From NCBI GenBank assembly GCA_019638455.1, contig JAHBTU010000003.1, forward strand, positions 248,001-312,000: a stretch of DNA of 64,000 nucleotides, given 5' to 3'. Numbering within the stretch: position 1 is the first letter of the stretch; each line of letters opens with the position of its first letter. This DNA comes from Saprospiraceae bacterium (lineage in GTDB: Bacteria; Bacteroidota; Bacteroidia; Chitinophagales; Saprospiraceae). This document shows, in pieces, positions 52,363 to 62,422 of the stretch. A program made the position numbers and the translations under genes. The notes below the pieces were generated by a model that saw nothing but the letters and a program-made list of their open reading frames with translations, ran no database searches and was not told the DNA's origin.

Positions 52363-53571
52363 GTGATTCAAATAGAAGGAACTACCGTCCGCCAAACAGG
52401 CGCTGACGTTGAAAAAAACTGGAGCATTCCTGAACTGCTCGAAACTTACAACGCGCTTTCGGAAGAACCTTTGGACGAGCGCATCATGCTCTTTCGGCAA
52501 ATTGTGCCGCTCGCACAAGAGATGTACGGCGACTTGTCGGAAACCGCTCGTTTGCACTGCGATTTTTGGCAAAACCTGCAACCCTGGCTCATCGAATCTC
52601 GGAAATACGAGTACACGGTGAAAATCAGCGACACCTATCGTTGGGAGTTGGAAGTCGGCGCAGAAGGCCTGTTTTTCAAAGATATTTCAGGTCAGTACGG
52701 CGCGGCGGGCGAGGTCCGTTCGCAACTGTTCAGCGACTTTTGGTTTTACGGCCCGCTCATGCCCTTGCCCGATTTGGAAACGCGAAAACAGGTGTTGGCG
52801 CAACTTCAAAACGCTTTCGAGCGAAAAGGCGACGCACTCTACAACTCTCATTTTCAACTGATTGAATACCCCTCTTATGCCAACCCACCGATATGGGAAG
52901 ACGGTGATTACCATGTCAGCGACTTTGTCATTATGCGCGATTTTGGCGTGGATTACGGTCGGCAAAACTTCCGCGACGGGCTGGTTTCACAGGGTTTTAT
53001 CTCGTTTGAACAATGTTTGCACCGCAGCGACATTCCCGAATGGGCGATTCCCGCTAAGGTGTTACGCGACATCAAAAATCGCCTGCGCGGCATCGAAGAG
53101 TCTGAATCTGAAGAGGTTTTTTCCGAAAAAATCGCAGAAGAAAAACAAGAACCCGCCCGAAAAACGCCGAAAACCGAAACCGAATGGCTCGAACTCGGCG
53201 CTTATGGCAATGACCGTGACAAACAAGAGGCCGCGCAGGTGTTGTGGGAAAATTACCGGAATGAAAAAAGTGTCGAAATCCTGATTGGTCTTTTGCCCAA
53301 CCCGGACTCTTACTGGCGCGATTACGTGTTCAACACCTTCGCCAAAATGCCCGACAGCGAGGCGGTGCACGACTGGATTTTGAAGTGCCTCAACGGCGAC
53401 GACGCAGTTTATTTCAGAAAATCGGTGGACGTGCTGCGGATGTGGGGCTTGTTCGGCAATCCGCGCCTGAACGACGAAAACTTGCTGCGTTCGCTCAACT
53501 GGGCGGAGAAAGAAATGCACACGGCCGCCTTTCGGGAAGCATTGAAAAAGGTGTCAAGTATTTTGTCCTAA
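52363..53571 (+). CDS. Hypothetical protein with a charged linker and HEAT-like C-terminus
   Basis: A 402-residue protein. I selected a GTG at 52363 because it follows the DUF3592 stop by 10 bp; the frame runs further upstream inside that gene. The N-terminal half (SIPELLETYNALSEEPLDER, YTVKISDTYRWELEVGAEGL, WEDGDYHVSDFVIMRDFG) is mixed alpha/beta. A highly charged stretch (EESESEEVFSEKIAEEKQE) links to a helical segment (NDRDKQEAAQVLWENYRNEK, LPNPDSYWRDYVFNTFAKMP) that looks HEAT-like. The family is unrecognised. It is in the compact 51.9-54.6 kb gene group. Confidence 0.55.
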   Translation: MIQIEGTTVRQTGADVEKNWSIPELLETYNALSEEPLDERIMLFRQIVPLAQEMYGDLSETARLHCDFWQNLQPWLIESRKYEYTVKISDTYRWELEVGAEGLFFKDISGQYGAAGEVRSQLFSDFWFYGPLMPLPDLETRKQVLAQLQNAFERKGDALYNSHFQLIEYPSYANPPIWEDGDYHVSDFVIMRDFGVDYGRQNFRDGLVSQGFISFEQCLHRSDIPEWAIPAKVLRDIKNRLRGIEESESEEVFSEKIAEEKQEPARKTPKTETEWLELGAYGNDRDKQEAAQVLWENYRNEKSVEILIGLLPNPDSYWRDYVFNTFAKMPDSEAVHDWILKCLNGDDAVYFRKSVDVLRMWGLFGNPRLNDENLLRSLNWAEKEMHTAAFREALKKVSSILS

Positions 53572-53592
53572 ATCTTTCTAAACCAAACACTT

Positions 53593-53958
53593 ATGTCCCG
53601 TTTTCTCTTCGGCCCCGAACTCTTATGGCTCGCGCTTTACGGCATCGTCAGCCTGATAGCCAAAGCCAACGTGCCGCCCGTCAAATCTATTGATGACCGG
53701 TTGGAACACTTGTGGCTTCTCATTCCGCTGGCTGCGCTATTGACCTTTGCGCTCTGGTATTTTCCGAGTGTAGAGAAGAATTGGCTGCTCCTTCGCGTTT
53801 GGATTGTCTGCATTGTTGGCGGCCACTACGTCCTCGAAAAAGGTCTCGGCGCACACAGCCAGCAAGGCCCCGGCATCGGCACAGCCTACATAGCCGGGAT
53901 GATTTTTGTGTTTTTCGCGCTCATCGTGGGCAGTATTTTTGTCAAAATCAGGTTTTGA
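53593..53958 (+). CDS. Small polytopic membrane protein
   Basis: A 121-residue protein with four hydrophobic segments (LLWLALYGIVSLIA, LWLLIPLAALLTFALWYF, WLLLRVWIVCIVGGHYVLE, GTAYIAGMIFVFFALIVGSIFV). No family is assigned. It ends 3 bp before the next gene start, so it is clearly in an operon. Confidence 0.65.
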   Translation: MSRFLFGPELLWLALYGIVSLIAKANVPPVKSIDDRLEHLWLLIPLAALLTFALWYFPSVEKNWLLLRVWIVCIVGGHYVLEKGLGAHSQQGPGIGTAYIAGMIFVFFALIVGSIFVKIRF

Positions 53959-53961
53959 AAA

Positions 53962-54597
53962 ATGAAGCAAGAGCAATTCGCGCAACTCATCGAACAAGCC
54001 TACAAAGACGCGCTTGCCGCCGCCGATGCCATCAAAGAAAACGCCGCTGCCGACCGCGAGGCGGCCCGGCAAGAGCTGGAATCGGCCAAAAAAATCAAGG
54101 GGGCGGCGCAAGCCGAAGGCAAAAAAGTGGCGCATGAATATTTTGAAAAACACGAGGCAGAACTGGTTGAAAAAGTCCGTCACGAATGGCTCGCCGACAT
54201 CGTCCGAAAACACTTCGAGGCGGGAAAATCCAAAGCCGAAATCACCGAATGGCTCGAACTCGATGAAGATTTTGTCGAGGATATTCGGGTGGAACTTATT
54301 CTTAAAAACCCGCCTGCCACCGATGCCCGGCTCGAATACTACGAGTATCCTCGCGGCGGCACCATCACCTATGTGAAGGGCAATACCCGGCTTGTGTTCG
54401 ACTGGGAATTTGGCGGCGGCGACACGGTGTCGCTCATTTTTGTGCCGCGGGAAGAGCATTGGGAACCTCGCACCGGCTTGCCCTTGTCCGAGCGCCCGTC
54501 CGTGCTTGATTTTGTAGGGCAGCAAGTTGTCCGCGACAAAGCGAGAGGCTGCAAATACCGGATTCGGGCGGAAGCGGTGGAGGTGTACCGGGGGTAG
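53962..54597 (+). CDS. Hypothetical protein with an N-terminal coiled coil
   Basis: A 211-residue soluble protein. Residues 1-75 are an Ala/Glu/Lys coiled coil (AADAIKENAAADREAARQEL, KKIKGAAQAEGKK); residues ~80-115 hold WLADIVRKHFEAGKSKAEIT, with an EWLELDEDFVEDI helix-turn-helix-like element also seen in PD-(D/E)XK-linked transposase fragments (RpnC/T-like tails). The C-terminal 90 residues are beta-rich (EYYEYPRGGTITYVKGNTRL, FDWEFGGGDTVSLIFVPREE). The overall family is unrecognised. It starts 3 bp after the membrane protein gene. Confidence 0.55.
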   Translation: MKQEQFAQLIEQAYKDALAAADAIKENAAADREAARQELESAKKIKGAAQAEGKKVAHEYFEKHEAELVEKVRHEWLADIVRKHFEAGKSKAEITEWLELDEDFVEDIRVELILKNPPATDARLEYYEYPRGGTITYVKGNTRLVFDWEFGGGDTVSLIFVPREEHWEPRTGLPLSERPSVLDFVGQQVVRDKARGCKYRIRAEAVEVYRG

Positions 54598-54614
54598 TTA
54601 TGGAATCCCACTCC

Positions 54615-57600
54615 TCATTTAACAATCAATTTTCCTACATATTTCTCCTTTTCCGTGATTAGACGAAAGGAATATTGCCCAGTTGGAAACGCCTCAAGAG
54701 GGATTTGAAACTGACTAAACCCGTACCGGATTTGATGAGAGACCAGCAACTGTCCCATCGTATTGAACACTTCCAAAACGCCGTCTTCCTGCAAGGGTTC
54801 TGCCCAGACAATGATTGAAAAATCGGTAGCTGGATTCGGATAGCATTGCAGTTGATTCGGTTTTCTTGAGGGATTCCATTCAGGTAAGGGATAACCTATC
54901 GCTACGACAGATGGATTTGACAAACGAGCAGGAATTTTAGGATGCTCCAAATAAGCGGTATTTTCAATCAAAGTACCGATAGGAAGACCCGCTCTTGGCA
55001 TTATGCTAAAACGAACGACACGTTGTTGTTTAGAGATTCCATCCGGCGTGAAGGTGAAACGAACTATTCTATTGTCTAAAATTTCCCAAGTACAAGGCAC
55101 ATCTGAATAAATAAGCGCAAACGTTTGCAAATCCAGATACGGGCTAAGCGTATCACTGATGGTGAAAGGCATTCCACTTGCTTCTGGATAGTCAAAAATT
55201 ATTGAATAATCCAGGCGATGATTCAAGGCTAAATAATCGGGGTGCAGATAGGGCATTGGAAACACTTCTTTGCTGAGCGGAAGAATTGGATTGCCCGGAG
55301 TACATTCCCGTACAAACGAATTGTTGAGAGGGTATGCGTCTGCATGGTCAATGTTTATCCTTGCGTAAATTTTCTCGGCCTGTCCCGGGACGATTTGAAT
55401 GGCTACTGCCTCTATTTGAATCATGACACTTGCCCCCACGGAAAGGTCATTCAAAACCCACCTGACGGAATCTGTCTCAACGCTTGCGGGCGCAAGGTTC
55501 GCTTTGTAAAACTTCCAACTTCGAGGCAGATGCAGTACTAATTGAGCGTTGGTGACAGGCATCGTGCCAGAGTTGGTCGCTGCCAATTTAAATTTGACCG
55601 AAGTAAGCTTATTGATTTCATTTGTCAGTCCGATAAAAACACTTGCGTCGTGAATAATGTCTTTGGGTTGGATGGCGAAATCTTGTTGGAATGCTCCATT
55701 TGAGGCAACGGCCCAATCGGGTTCAACTTCATCGTACACTGATGTAGTGACGACTGATAAAGTTTCTCCTAATGGTACATCAAGATGGTAAAAGCCGTTG
55801 GCATCCGTTCGAGTTGCTTTATTGGATGGCTGTGCAACGACTGGGATGTTAGCCACTGGTTTTTCATGGCGGTCAAAAATGTGATTGCTATTTTCGTCGG
55901 AGAATACTTTACCGGAAACGAAAGAACCCTTCAAGGGACGAACCCAAAGGCCGCTGTTTCTGGCATCTGCAAGCAAGATATTGTCCGCAACAACAAGGTT
56001 CTTAATGTGTGTATTTCCCAAGTTTTCATTGAAAAAAGACCAAGTTTCACCTTTGTCGTGGCTTACCATAACACCTGTGTAGGTGCTTTGGGCTGCCAAG
56101 TACAAGTCATTCTCGTGAATTACAATCATTCCCGGATTAGTCAAATAAAAATTGGGTAACGGCATACTTGCTTCTTTCCAGGTCATTCCATCATCATCGG
56201 AATAATACACGCTTCCGTAGGCAGGAATAAATATTCTGCCCTCAAAAGTGACTATATCAATGTGACCTATTACCTGAGCGTTTATTACTTTAGATTTATA
56301 CTCCCAGCTTACGCCATTTTTGGGTAAAAAATACAACATATACCCTCCAGTAAGGAGCCAATACCCTGATTCGCTGCGGCCAAATCCTCGTAAATAATTG
56401 GGGAGTTTATCGCTGATGAGGTAGATTGCTTCATTTTTCACCTGATAAAGTGAAAGCCCATTCGTAAAATAAATATCGTCATTAACAGTAATTAGCCGGT
56501 CAATTTTTTCGAAATAAATCTGTTTCCAGTTATTCCCTTCGTCATATGAAATATATATTCCTTTCGAATTGGACAGGTAAATGCGATTTTCTATCACCGA
56601 TAGCCCAAAGATAAATGACGACGCGGAGGGGATGGGAATTGCTTTCCATGAGCGTGCCATATCTTTTGACAGACTTACTTTCCCATTTATCGCGGCCAAA
56701 AGCATATTGTTGCTATTACAGATGCCCCAAATATTTGAGTTGAAAATCCCTTGTATTCCTTGTTTCCATGACCCGTCGGGCATTTGTGTAAAAATCCAGC
56801 TGCCAGCGTGTGCAATTTGACTATCACCAATTTTGTAAAGAGCTGTGATGTCATTTGGAAAGTGAGAGCCAAGCGTATCCCATGTTTCTCCAAAATCGTT
56901 GGATTTAAAGATATATTTTCCACGAGAAGCAAACAGTAAAGTATCATCAGGGTCCTGCCAAAAAATCAAATTGTTCCCAATTTGAAACTGAACTGTATCC
57001 CAAGTGGCACCCCAGTTATTTGATTTTAGAAGTTCACCAAACCAAGTTGAAATTAAAACGGTTGAATCACTTTGAATTACCTGTCGTATCGAATTATCCG
57101 TGTTATTTAATGAATAGATTTTATCAAAGGTCTGGCCATAATCTCTTGAGACCGATATAGTGTAATATGTTAACCCCAATAAAACGGAGTCCAGGCCAAC
57201 CATCCACTTAAATTGGTAGTGCATATTGATGAACTGAAAGGTTTCTCCTTTGTCATCAGAACGATAAAATTCCGTTAAGTTCGGCCCCGTACAGGATGGG
57301 ATGTAAATTTTACCTCCAATAACGAAGTATCTTGCCCATAAGCAGGGCGGCAGGCCAGTGTCAATAACCTTCCATGTTTCGCCGTTGTCTGCTGTCTTGC
57401 ACAAAACCAACCTGTTCCGTTCCTGAATAAATTGGTTGCAAAAAACCAACAATTCTCCGCTCAATTCTTGAATGCTTGTCACATTAACACCTCTCGGCAG
57501 ATCATCCTCAATTCTAAACGTTTTCCCAGTATCAACGGAAAAATACAAGCCGTTTGAAGTGCCGACCCACAGCACGTCGCCCATCTTGTACGACGCTTCG

Positions 57601-57701
57601 ATGCCCCGACTTGGAAGGTTCTCCAATTCGACCCATTGAGCCGACGCATTTGAAAATGAAGAGAAAAGCCAGACGAAAAACAAAAAACTCCGAGAAAGCA
57701 T
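54615..57701 (-). CDS. T9SS-secreted BNR/Asp-box (sialidase-like propeller) protein
   Basis: A 1028-residue secreted protein, AT-richer than its neighbours. Signal peptide MLSRSFLFFVWLFSSFSNASAQ; residues ~25-600 hold at least nine Asp-box (BNR) blades: SVDTGKTF, TADNGETW, SDDKGETF, SRDYGQTF, SNDFGETW, SYDEGNNW, SDDDGMTW, SHDKGETW, typical of sialidase/Vps10/YCF48-like propellers. Then an SdrD-B-like domain (GKVFSDENSNHIFDRHEKPV, TRTDANGFYHLDVPLGETLS), DUF11/DUF7619-like Ig modules (KFKLAATNSGTMPVTNAQLV, YSIIFDYPEASGMPF) and a T9SS sorting domain (LQCYPNPATDFSIIVW, VFNTMGQLLVSH). Catalytic residues for a sialidase were not identified, so binding or structural roles are as likely. Confidence 0.88.
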   Translation of the reverse strand: MLSRSFLFFVWLFSSFSNASAQWVELENLPSRGIEASYKMGDVLWVGTSNGLYFSVDTGKTFRIEDDLPRGVNVTSIQELSGELLVFCNQFIQERNRLVLCKTADNGETWKVIDTGLPPCLWARYFVIGGKIYIPSCTGPNLTEFYRSDDKGETFQFINMHYQFKWMVGLDSVLLGLTYYTISVSRDYGQTFDKIYSLNNTDNSIRQVIQSDSTVLISTWFGELLKSNNWGATWDTVQFQIGNNLIFWQDPDDTLLFASRGKYIFKSNDFGETWDTLGSHFPNDITALYKIGDSQIAHAGSWIFTQMPDGSWKQGIQGIFNSNIWGICNSNNMLLAAINGKVSLSKDMARSWKAIPIPSASSFIFGLSVIENRIYLSNSKGIYISYDEGNNWKQIYFEKIDRLITVNDDIYFTNGLSLYQVKNEAIYLISDKLPNYLRGFGRSESGYWLLTGGYMLYFLPKNGVSWEYKSKVINAQVIGHIDIVTFEGRIFIPAYGSVYYSDDDGMTWKEASMPLPNFYLTNPGMIVIHENDLYLAAQSTYTGVMVSHDKGETWSFFNENLGNTHIKNLVVADNILLADARNSGLWVRPLKGSFVSGKVFSDENSNHIFDRHEKPVANIPVVAQPSNKATRTDANGFYHLDVPLGETLSVVTTSVYDEVEPDWAVASNGAFQQDFAIQPKDIIHDASVFIGLTNEINKLTSVKFKLAATNSGTMPVTNAQLVLHLPRSWKFYKANLAPASVETDSVRWVLNDLSVGASVMIQIEAVAIQIVPGQAEKIYARINIDHADAYPLNNSFVRECTPGNPILPLSKEVFPMPYLHPDYLALNHRLDYSIIFDYPEASGMPFTISDTLSPYLDLQTFALIYSDVPCTWEILDNRIVRFTFTPDGISKQQRVVRFSIMPRAGLPIGTLIENTAYLEHPKIPARLSNPSVVAIGYPLPEWNPSRKPNQLQCYPNPATDFSIIVWAEPLQEDGVLEVFNTMGQLLVSHQIRYGFSQFQIPLEAFPTGQYSFRLITEKEKYVGKLIVK

Positions 57702-57823
57702 AAATTTGAATTTTGAGTAAAGGTCGTCAACACCTGTGAAGAAAAGCCAATCGCTTCGTGAACGCCCCTTTCAGATAGGTGAGTCGGGCAGTTGGCCGAG
57801 TAAAACCAACACTCCAACTTTCC

Positions 57824-57831
57824 TACCTTTG
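57824..57831 (+). promoter_or_regulatory. TACCTTTG -7 element upstream of paaZ
   Basis: The octamer fits TAnnTTTG and lies 57 bp before the ATG at 57889. It supports that start over the in-frame ATG at 57736. The nearest TTG is 29 nt upstream, so the -33 element is uncertain. Confidence 0.45.
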
Positions 57832-57888
57832 CCCACCCAACAACAAGAAACCCTCCAACCAAAAACCTTCAAACCATTTTGCCCAACC

Positions 57889-59943
57889 ATGCAAAAACTT
57901 CAAAACTACGTCCTCGGCCAATGGACGCCCGGCGAGGACGACGGCATCCCCCAATACCACGCCCTTACAGGCGAACTCATCAGCACCGCCAGCAGCGAAG
58001 GACTGGATTACGCGGCTATCCTCGAATACGGCCGCAAAACGGGCAACCCTGCCCTGCGCCGCATGACCTTCCACGAGCGCGGGCGAATGCTCAAAGCGTT
58101 GGCGCTCTACCTGTTGGATCGGAAAGAAAAATACTACCAAGTCTCCCACGCGACCGGCGCGACCCGCGTGGATTCGTGGGTGGACATCGAGGGCGGTATC
58201 GGCAACCTCTTCGCCAACAGCAGTTTGCGGCGGCGTTTTCCCAACGAAACTTACTACGTCGAGGGCGAAACGGTGCGGCTCTCGAAGGAAAACACCTTCA
58301 TCGGCCATCACATCCTCGTGCCGAAACGCGGCGTGGCCGTCCACATCAACGCTTTCAATTTCCCGATTTGGGGGATGCTGGAAAAAATCGCCGTCAACCT
58401 CATGGCGGGCGTTCCGGCGGTGGTGAAGCCCAGCGAGCAAACCTCGTTTTTGACCGAAGCCATGGTGCGCGACATCATCGCGTCGGGCATTCTGCCGGAA
58501 GGCGCCTTGCAACTCGTCGTCGGCACCGGGCGCGGCATTCTTGATTTTGTTCAAAGTCAGGACGTAGTCACCTTCACCGGCTCGGCAGACACAGGCCGCA
58601 AACTGCGCGCGCACCCCGCCATCATCGAACACAGCGTGCCGTTCACGATGGAAGCCGACTCTTTGAACGCCGCCATTTTGGGCGAAGACGCTGCGCCGGG
58701 TACGCCCGAGTTCGACCTCTTTATCAAAGAATGTCGCCGCGAAATCGTGACCAAAGCGGGGCAAAAATGCACGGCGATTCGGCGCATTATCGTCCCTGAA
58801 AATCTTTTGGAGGAAGTTCAAAAAGCCTTGTCGAAAGAGTTGTCAAAAACCGTTATCGGCGACCCGGCGGTGGAAGGCGTGCGCATGGGGGCGCTCATCA
58901 ATCGCCAGCAACTTGCCCGCGTACAGGAAAAACTGGCTTTGCTTGTGAAAGAAACGCCCGTCGTGGTCGGCGATTTGGAAGCGTTTGAAGTGGTCGGCGC
59001 GGAGCGCGAAAAAGGCGCGTTTTTGCCGCCGATTTTGCTGTTGAACGACCAGCCTTTTTCCAAAAAACTGACCCACGAGACGGAGTGCTTCGGCCCCGTT
59101 TCCACCCTCATGCCCTACAAGTCCATGCAAGAAGCCATCGAACTGGCCAACATGGGCAAAGGCTCTCTCGTCTCCACGATTTGCACGTTCGAGCCGAAAA
59201 CCATGCGCGAGTACGTGCTGGAAGCGGCAGCGTTTCACGGGCGCATCCACATCCTCAATCGCACTTCGGCCAAAGAAAGCACCGGACACGGCTCGCCGAT
59301 GCCTTTGCTCGTGCATGGCGGCCCCGGTCGCGCGGGCGGCGGCGAAGAAATGGGCGGGATGCGCGGCGTGTTGCACTACCTCCAGCGCACGGCCATTCAG
59401 GGCCACCCGACAGACCTCACGGCGGTGACGAACCAATACCAAGTCGGCGGCGCGCAGACGGAAACGGACATCCACCCCTTCAAAAAACACTTCGAGGATT
59501 TGTTTGTCGGCGAGACGTTGATTACTGCCAAACACACGGTCTCTGAGGCGGACATCCACAATTTCGCCAACGTCAGCGGCGACAATTTTTACGCCCATAT
59601 GGACGAAACGGCGCTCGAAGGCACACCCTTCACCCGCCGCGTGGCGCACGGCTATTTTGTTCTCTCCAAAGCCGCCGGACTTTTCGTGGACGCGAAAAAA
59701 GGCCCGGTTTTGCTCAACTACGGCCTCGACGAGTGTCGGTTCACCAAGCCCGTTTACCCCGGCATGACAATCGGGGTCAAACTGACGGTAAAGGAAAAAA
59801 TCGAGCAGGAAAACGATGCCTCGAAAGAGGGTGTGGCGGCTATTCCGCGCGGCATCGTCAAGTGGCTCGTGGACGTGTATGACGAAACAGGCGAGACGGT
59901 GGCGGTGGCGACGATTCTGACGATGGTGCGGAAGCGGGGGTAA
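57889..59943 (+). CDS. paaZ: Bifunctional aldehyde dehydrogenase / enoyl-CoA hydratase PaaZ
   Basis: A 684-residue fusion enzyme of phenylacetate degradation that opens the oxepin-CoA ring and oxidises the aldehyde. Residues 1-~520 are an aldehyde dehydrogenase ([49 protein letters not shown] with the general-base Glu; nucleophile Cys in [11 protein letters not shown]). Residues ~535-680 are a MaoC-like (R)-specific hydratase ([39 protein letters not shown]) with the Asp/His pair. The first Met of the open frame (57736) is upstream of the promoter, so 57889 is preferred. No other paa genes lie in the window. Confidence 0.92.
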   Translation: MQKLQNYVLGQWTPGEDDGIPQYHALTGELISTASSEGLDYAAILEYGRKTGNPALRRMTFHERGRMLKALALYLLDRKEKYYQVSHATGATRVDSWVDIEGGIGNLFANSSLRRRFPNETYYVEGETVRLSKENTFIGHHILVPKRGVAVHINAFNFPIWGMLEKIAVNLMAGVPAVVKPSEQTSFLTEAMVRDIIASGILPEGALQLVVGTGRGILDFVQSQDVVTFTGSADTGRKLRAHPAIIEHSVPFTMEADSLNAAILGEDAAPGTPEFDLFIKECRREIVTKAGQKCTAIRRIIVPENLLEEVQKALSKELSKTVIGDPAVEGVRMGALINRQQLARVQEKLALLVKETPVVVGDLEAFEVVGAEREKGAFLPPILLLNDQPFSKKLTHETECFGPVSTLMPYKSMQEAIELANMGKGSLVSTICTFEPKTMREYVLEAAAFHGRIHILNRTSAKESTGHGSPMPLLVHGGPGRAGGGEEMGGMRGVLHYLQRTAIQGHPTDLTAVTNQYQVGGAQTETDIHPFKKHFEDLFVGETLITAKHTVSEADIHNFANVSGDNFYAHMDETALEGTPFTRRVAHGYFVLSKAAGLFVDAKKGPVLLNYGLDECRFTKPVYPGMTIGVKLTVKEKIEQENDASKEGVAAIPRGIVKWLVDVYDETGETVAVATILTMVRKRG

Positions 59944-59951
59944 GTTGTTTG

Positions 59952-60056
59952 AGGGCTTGCCCGGCTAAGCGGAGCGGACGGGGTTTGAGTTGTTTGAGGT
60001 ATCGGAAAAGTTTTAACTTGCGCAAAAATTTAAACCATCAAGTGGTTTTGAACATC
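59952..60056. repeat. Degenerate, rearranged relative of the 185-bp repeat
   Basis: GGGCTTGCCCGGCTAAGCGG followed by AGCGGACGGGG resembles the same block in 28458-28643 and 40900-41084. About 50 bp further, AAGTGGTTTTGAAC is the inverse of GTTCAAAACCACCTT from those copies. It lies between paaZ and the Uma2 gene. Confidence 0.5.
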
Positions 60057-60116
60057 AAGGTTGGCTCCTAATCGAATCAATCGGAATTAATCAAAAAAAT
60101 CGAATCATTCAACGAT

Positions 60117-60776
60117 ATGAACGGACAGACGGCGGTCGCGCCAAATGCGCCTGCGAAAAAAAGCCAACCGAAAGAACGGCTCTACACCATTGAGGAATAC
60201 CTCGCAATGGAGGAGACCTCATTGGTGAACCATGAATTTGATAACGGAAAACTGATACCTATGGCAGGCGGAACCCCCTCTCACAGCGAAATAAAAGCAT
60301 CGGTTGTCATGGCGTTAGGAATATTGGCTCGGCAATCGAAAAAGTCATGTCGGGTTTTCAACAGCGACATTCGCATTTATCTGCCCGTTTTTACAAGAGG
60401 CGTGATGCCCGACGCAGTGGTCGTGGTGGGTAAAACCGACTTTTCAATCGAACACCCCGTCGGGCTGCTTCTGAACCCCACCCTCATCGTCGAAGTGCTT
60501 TCCGACGGCACAGAATCCTACGACCGAGGCGAAAAATTTGCCCGCTACCGCACCCTGCCTTCGTTGGAAGAATATGTGTTGGTGTCCCAAAACGCTCCCC
60601 GCGTGGAGACTTTTGTGAAGCAAGATGGCAGATGGTTCATCAATGAAACCGCCGAGGGCTTGGACGCAAAAGTGGAATTGTTCGCGCTGGGAGTGAAGCT
60701 GCCGTTGAAAGAAATTTATTGGAACGTTTCTTTTGAAGAAGAAAAGCCTAAGAAGAAGCGGGCGAAGAAGAAGTAA
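60117..60776 (+). CDS. Uma2-family (DUF820) endonuclease-like protein
   Basis: A 219-residue protein with the Uma2 fold, a restriction-endonuclease-like (PD-(D/E)XK) family: RLYTIEEYLAMEE, then VNHEFDNGKLIPMAGGTPSH, SDIRIYLPVFTRGVMPDAVVV (Asp of the active site), LLLNPTLIVEVLSDGTESYDRGEKFARYR (Glu/Lys), LPSLEEYVLVSQNAPRVETF. It ends in a basic tail (EEKPKKKRAKKK). Uma2 genes are abundant in cyanobacteria and Bacteroidota and are suspected selfish or defence-linked nucleases; no function is proven. It converges tightly with the following minus-strand gene (1 bp between stops). Confidence 0.88.
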   Translation: MNGQTAVAPNAPAKKSQPKERLYTIEEYLAMEETSLVNHEFDNGKLIPMAGGTPSHSEIKASVVMALGILARQSKKSCRVFNSDIRIYLPVFTRGVMPDAVVVVGKTDFSIEHPVGLLLNPTLIVEVLSDGTESYDRGEKFARYRTLPSLEEYVLVSQNAPRVETFVKQDGRWFINETAEGLDAKVELFALGVKLPLKEIYWNVSFEEEKPKKKRAKKK

Positions 60777-60777
60777 T

Positions 60778-62235
60778 TCATCTTTCCTCATTCATCATTC
60801 TTACCAGCCACTCCTTCTCCGCCACCGCCTTTGTCTCCTCTATTTCGCGCCGCAGCGCCGCCCGTTCCTCCTTATCGAACAAATTGGTCTCCAGCAGTTT
60901 TTGGGTGAAATGCACCGTGTTCAGGTAGTTTTCCCGGTGGTAGCCCATCACTTTTTTTCGGCGGATAAAGGCGCGGATGGCTTGCAGGTGCGATTCCAGC
61001 AGGTCGAATTCCTGCAATTCGTAGAAGATTTTCATTTGCAAGGTCTTGGCCGCGAGGCTGAGCATGAGGTCTTTGTACTCGGCTTTTTGAAGCAGTCGCA
61101 AAGCCTTGCCCAAGTCGCGGCGCCGATACTCCAGCCGGGCGAGGTTGAAACAGAACAGGCTCTCGCGGTGCTCCTCTTTCAAGGCTGGGCGGTACTCGTG
61201 GACGAACTGCTCCACCCATTCCAGTTCGTGCAACACGAGGCCGATAGTGGCGGCGTTTTGGTAGGTGTAGCGCGATAGGGTGCCGTCGGTGAGAAAGTAT
61301 TTTTGGGCGAAACCTTCCTTGTAGAGTTCAAATTGTTCGGCCAAATAATCTTGGTTCCCGGCGTTGTACTGGCGGATGCAAAAGTTGATGGCGAGGATGT
61401 ATAGGTCGCGCAATTCCTCCACCGCAAACAACGCGCAGTGTTGTATCAGGAGGGTTTTGAACTGCTGGAAATGAGTCTTTTCCACCGGGTTCGTGAGGGC
61501 GCGGTAGCAGTGGTAGTATATGGCGATGGCCGGGATGTCGAGCGCGCTTGACTGCTCTATGTGTGCCAGCGCCACGTCGAGCAGGCCGAACTGGTAGTGG
61601 GTGCAGGAAACGGACTGGTGCGAGAGCATCAAGCACGACTGCCAGAGTTTTCGAGCGAGGAAAGCGTTGTCCAATCGGTCGGAGAGTTCCTGAAAATCGA
61701 GGGTGTCGAATGCTTGCGACTCGACGGCGAAACGGTGTTTTTCCAACAATATCTGATAATTTTCCTCGAAAAAAGCGGCATCGCGCAGGGGCTGGCGCTC
61801 GTGGGCGGTCATGGCCTCGTCGCAGGTTTTGGCGAATTGTTCGGGCAGGTGTCGGCGGCGAAAAATGGCGGCGAGGCGGCGTTGGTACAGTGGCCGGTCG
61901 TTGAGGAAATCCTGCACGGCGAGGAATTGGCCGGTGAGTTGGTAGAGAAAACTCATGGCCATGCGCACGCGGTGGTCGTCGAAAGAGGGCGCTGCGCTGG
62001 CGGATTTTGATTCGAGCGCCATTTCGTCGTTGAGCCTGCCCGCGAAAATCTGGCGGTAAGCCTGTTCTTTGTCAGGCAAATCGCGCCCGTTTTTCAGCGA
62101 TTTTTCCAGCACGTCGAGCAGGGCCGGCACTTCGCTGCGCTGGTTGAAGAAGGGGTTGCGGACGAATTTTTTCAGCCCGCGCAATTCCTCTTTTGAGAGG
62201 GTGCGGAGGAGGCGTAGCAGGCGGCTTTTTTCCAT
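60778..62235 (-). CDS. Lineage-specific helical-repeat protein
   Basis: A 485-residue soluble, almost all-helical protein: MEKSRLLRLLRTLSKEELRG followed by KKFVRNPFFNQR, a conserved opening seen in a multi-copy family of Saprospirales, then TPR-like helical pairs (IYYHCYRALTNPVEKTHFQQ, CFNLARLEYRRRDLGKALRL, LSLAAKTLQMKIFYELQEFD). There is no signal peptide, TM or catalytic motif. The role is unknown. The start ATG 62233-62235 is followed directly by conserved sequence. It is divergent from the dockerin-like gene. Confidence 0.68.
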   Translation of the reverse strand: MEKSRLLRLLRTLSKEELRGLKKFVRNPFFNQRSEVPALLDVLEKSLKNGRDLPDKEQAYRQIFAGRLNDEMALESKSASAAPSFDDHRVRMAMSFLYQLTGQFLAVQDFLNDRPLYQRRLAAIFRRRHLPEQFAKTCDEAMTAHERQPLRDAAFFEENYQILLEKHRFAVESQAFDTLDFQELSDRLDNAFLARKLWQSCLMLSHQSVSCTHYQFGLLDVALAHIEQSSALDIPAIAIYYHCYRALTNPVEKTHFQQFKTLLIQHCALFAVEELRDLYILAINFCIRQYNAGNQDYLAEQFELYKEGFAQKYFLTDGTLSRYTYQNAATIGLVLHELEWVEQFVHEYRPALKEEHRESLFCFNLARLEYRRRDLGKALRLLQKAEYKDLMLSLAAKTLQMKIFYELQEFDLLESHLQAIRAFIRRKKVMGYHRENYLNTVHFTQKLLETNLFDKEERAALRREIEETKAVAEKEWLVRMMNEER

Positions 62236-62422
62236 GAGATTTCCAAATCAAAAACTTTTTTTAATAGACAAACGCGCAACAAAAAAATACTGAAAATCAA
62301 TTTTTTAAAAATAATTTTTGAAAAAAAACTTGTTACAAAGTCTAAAATTTGTTTTTGCTCGCTTGCATCGAAGCGGTCACTTTTGTACCGTGAAAAGTTT
62401 CATTTATCAAAAAGGGTTTTCC

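Noticed and set aside
53962..54597. Rpn-type transposase nuclease identity for the coiled-coil protein
   Set aside because: Only the short EWLEL/FVEDI element is similar; the PD-(D/E)XK core is absent.
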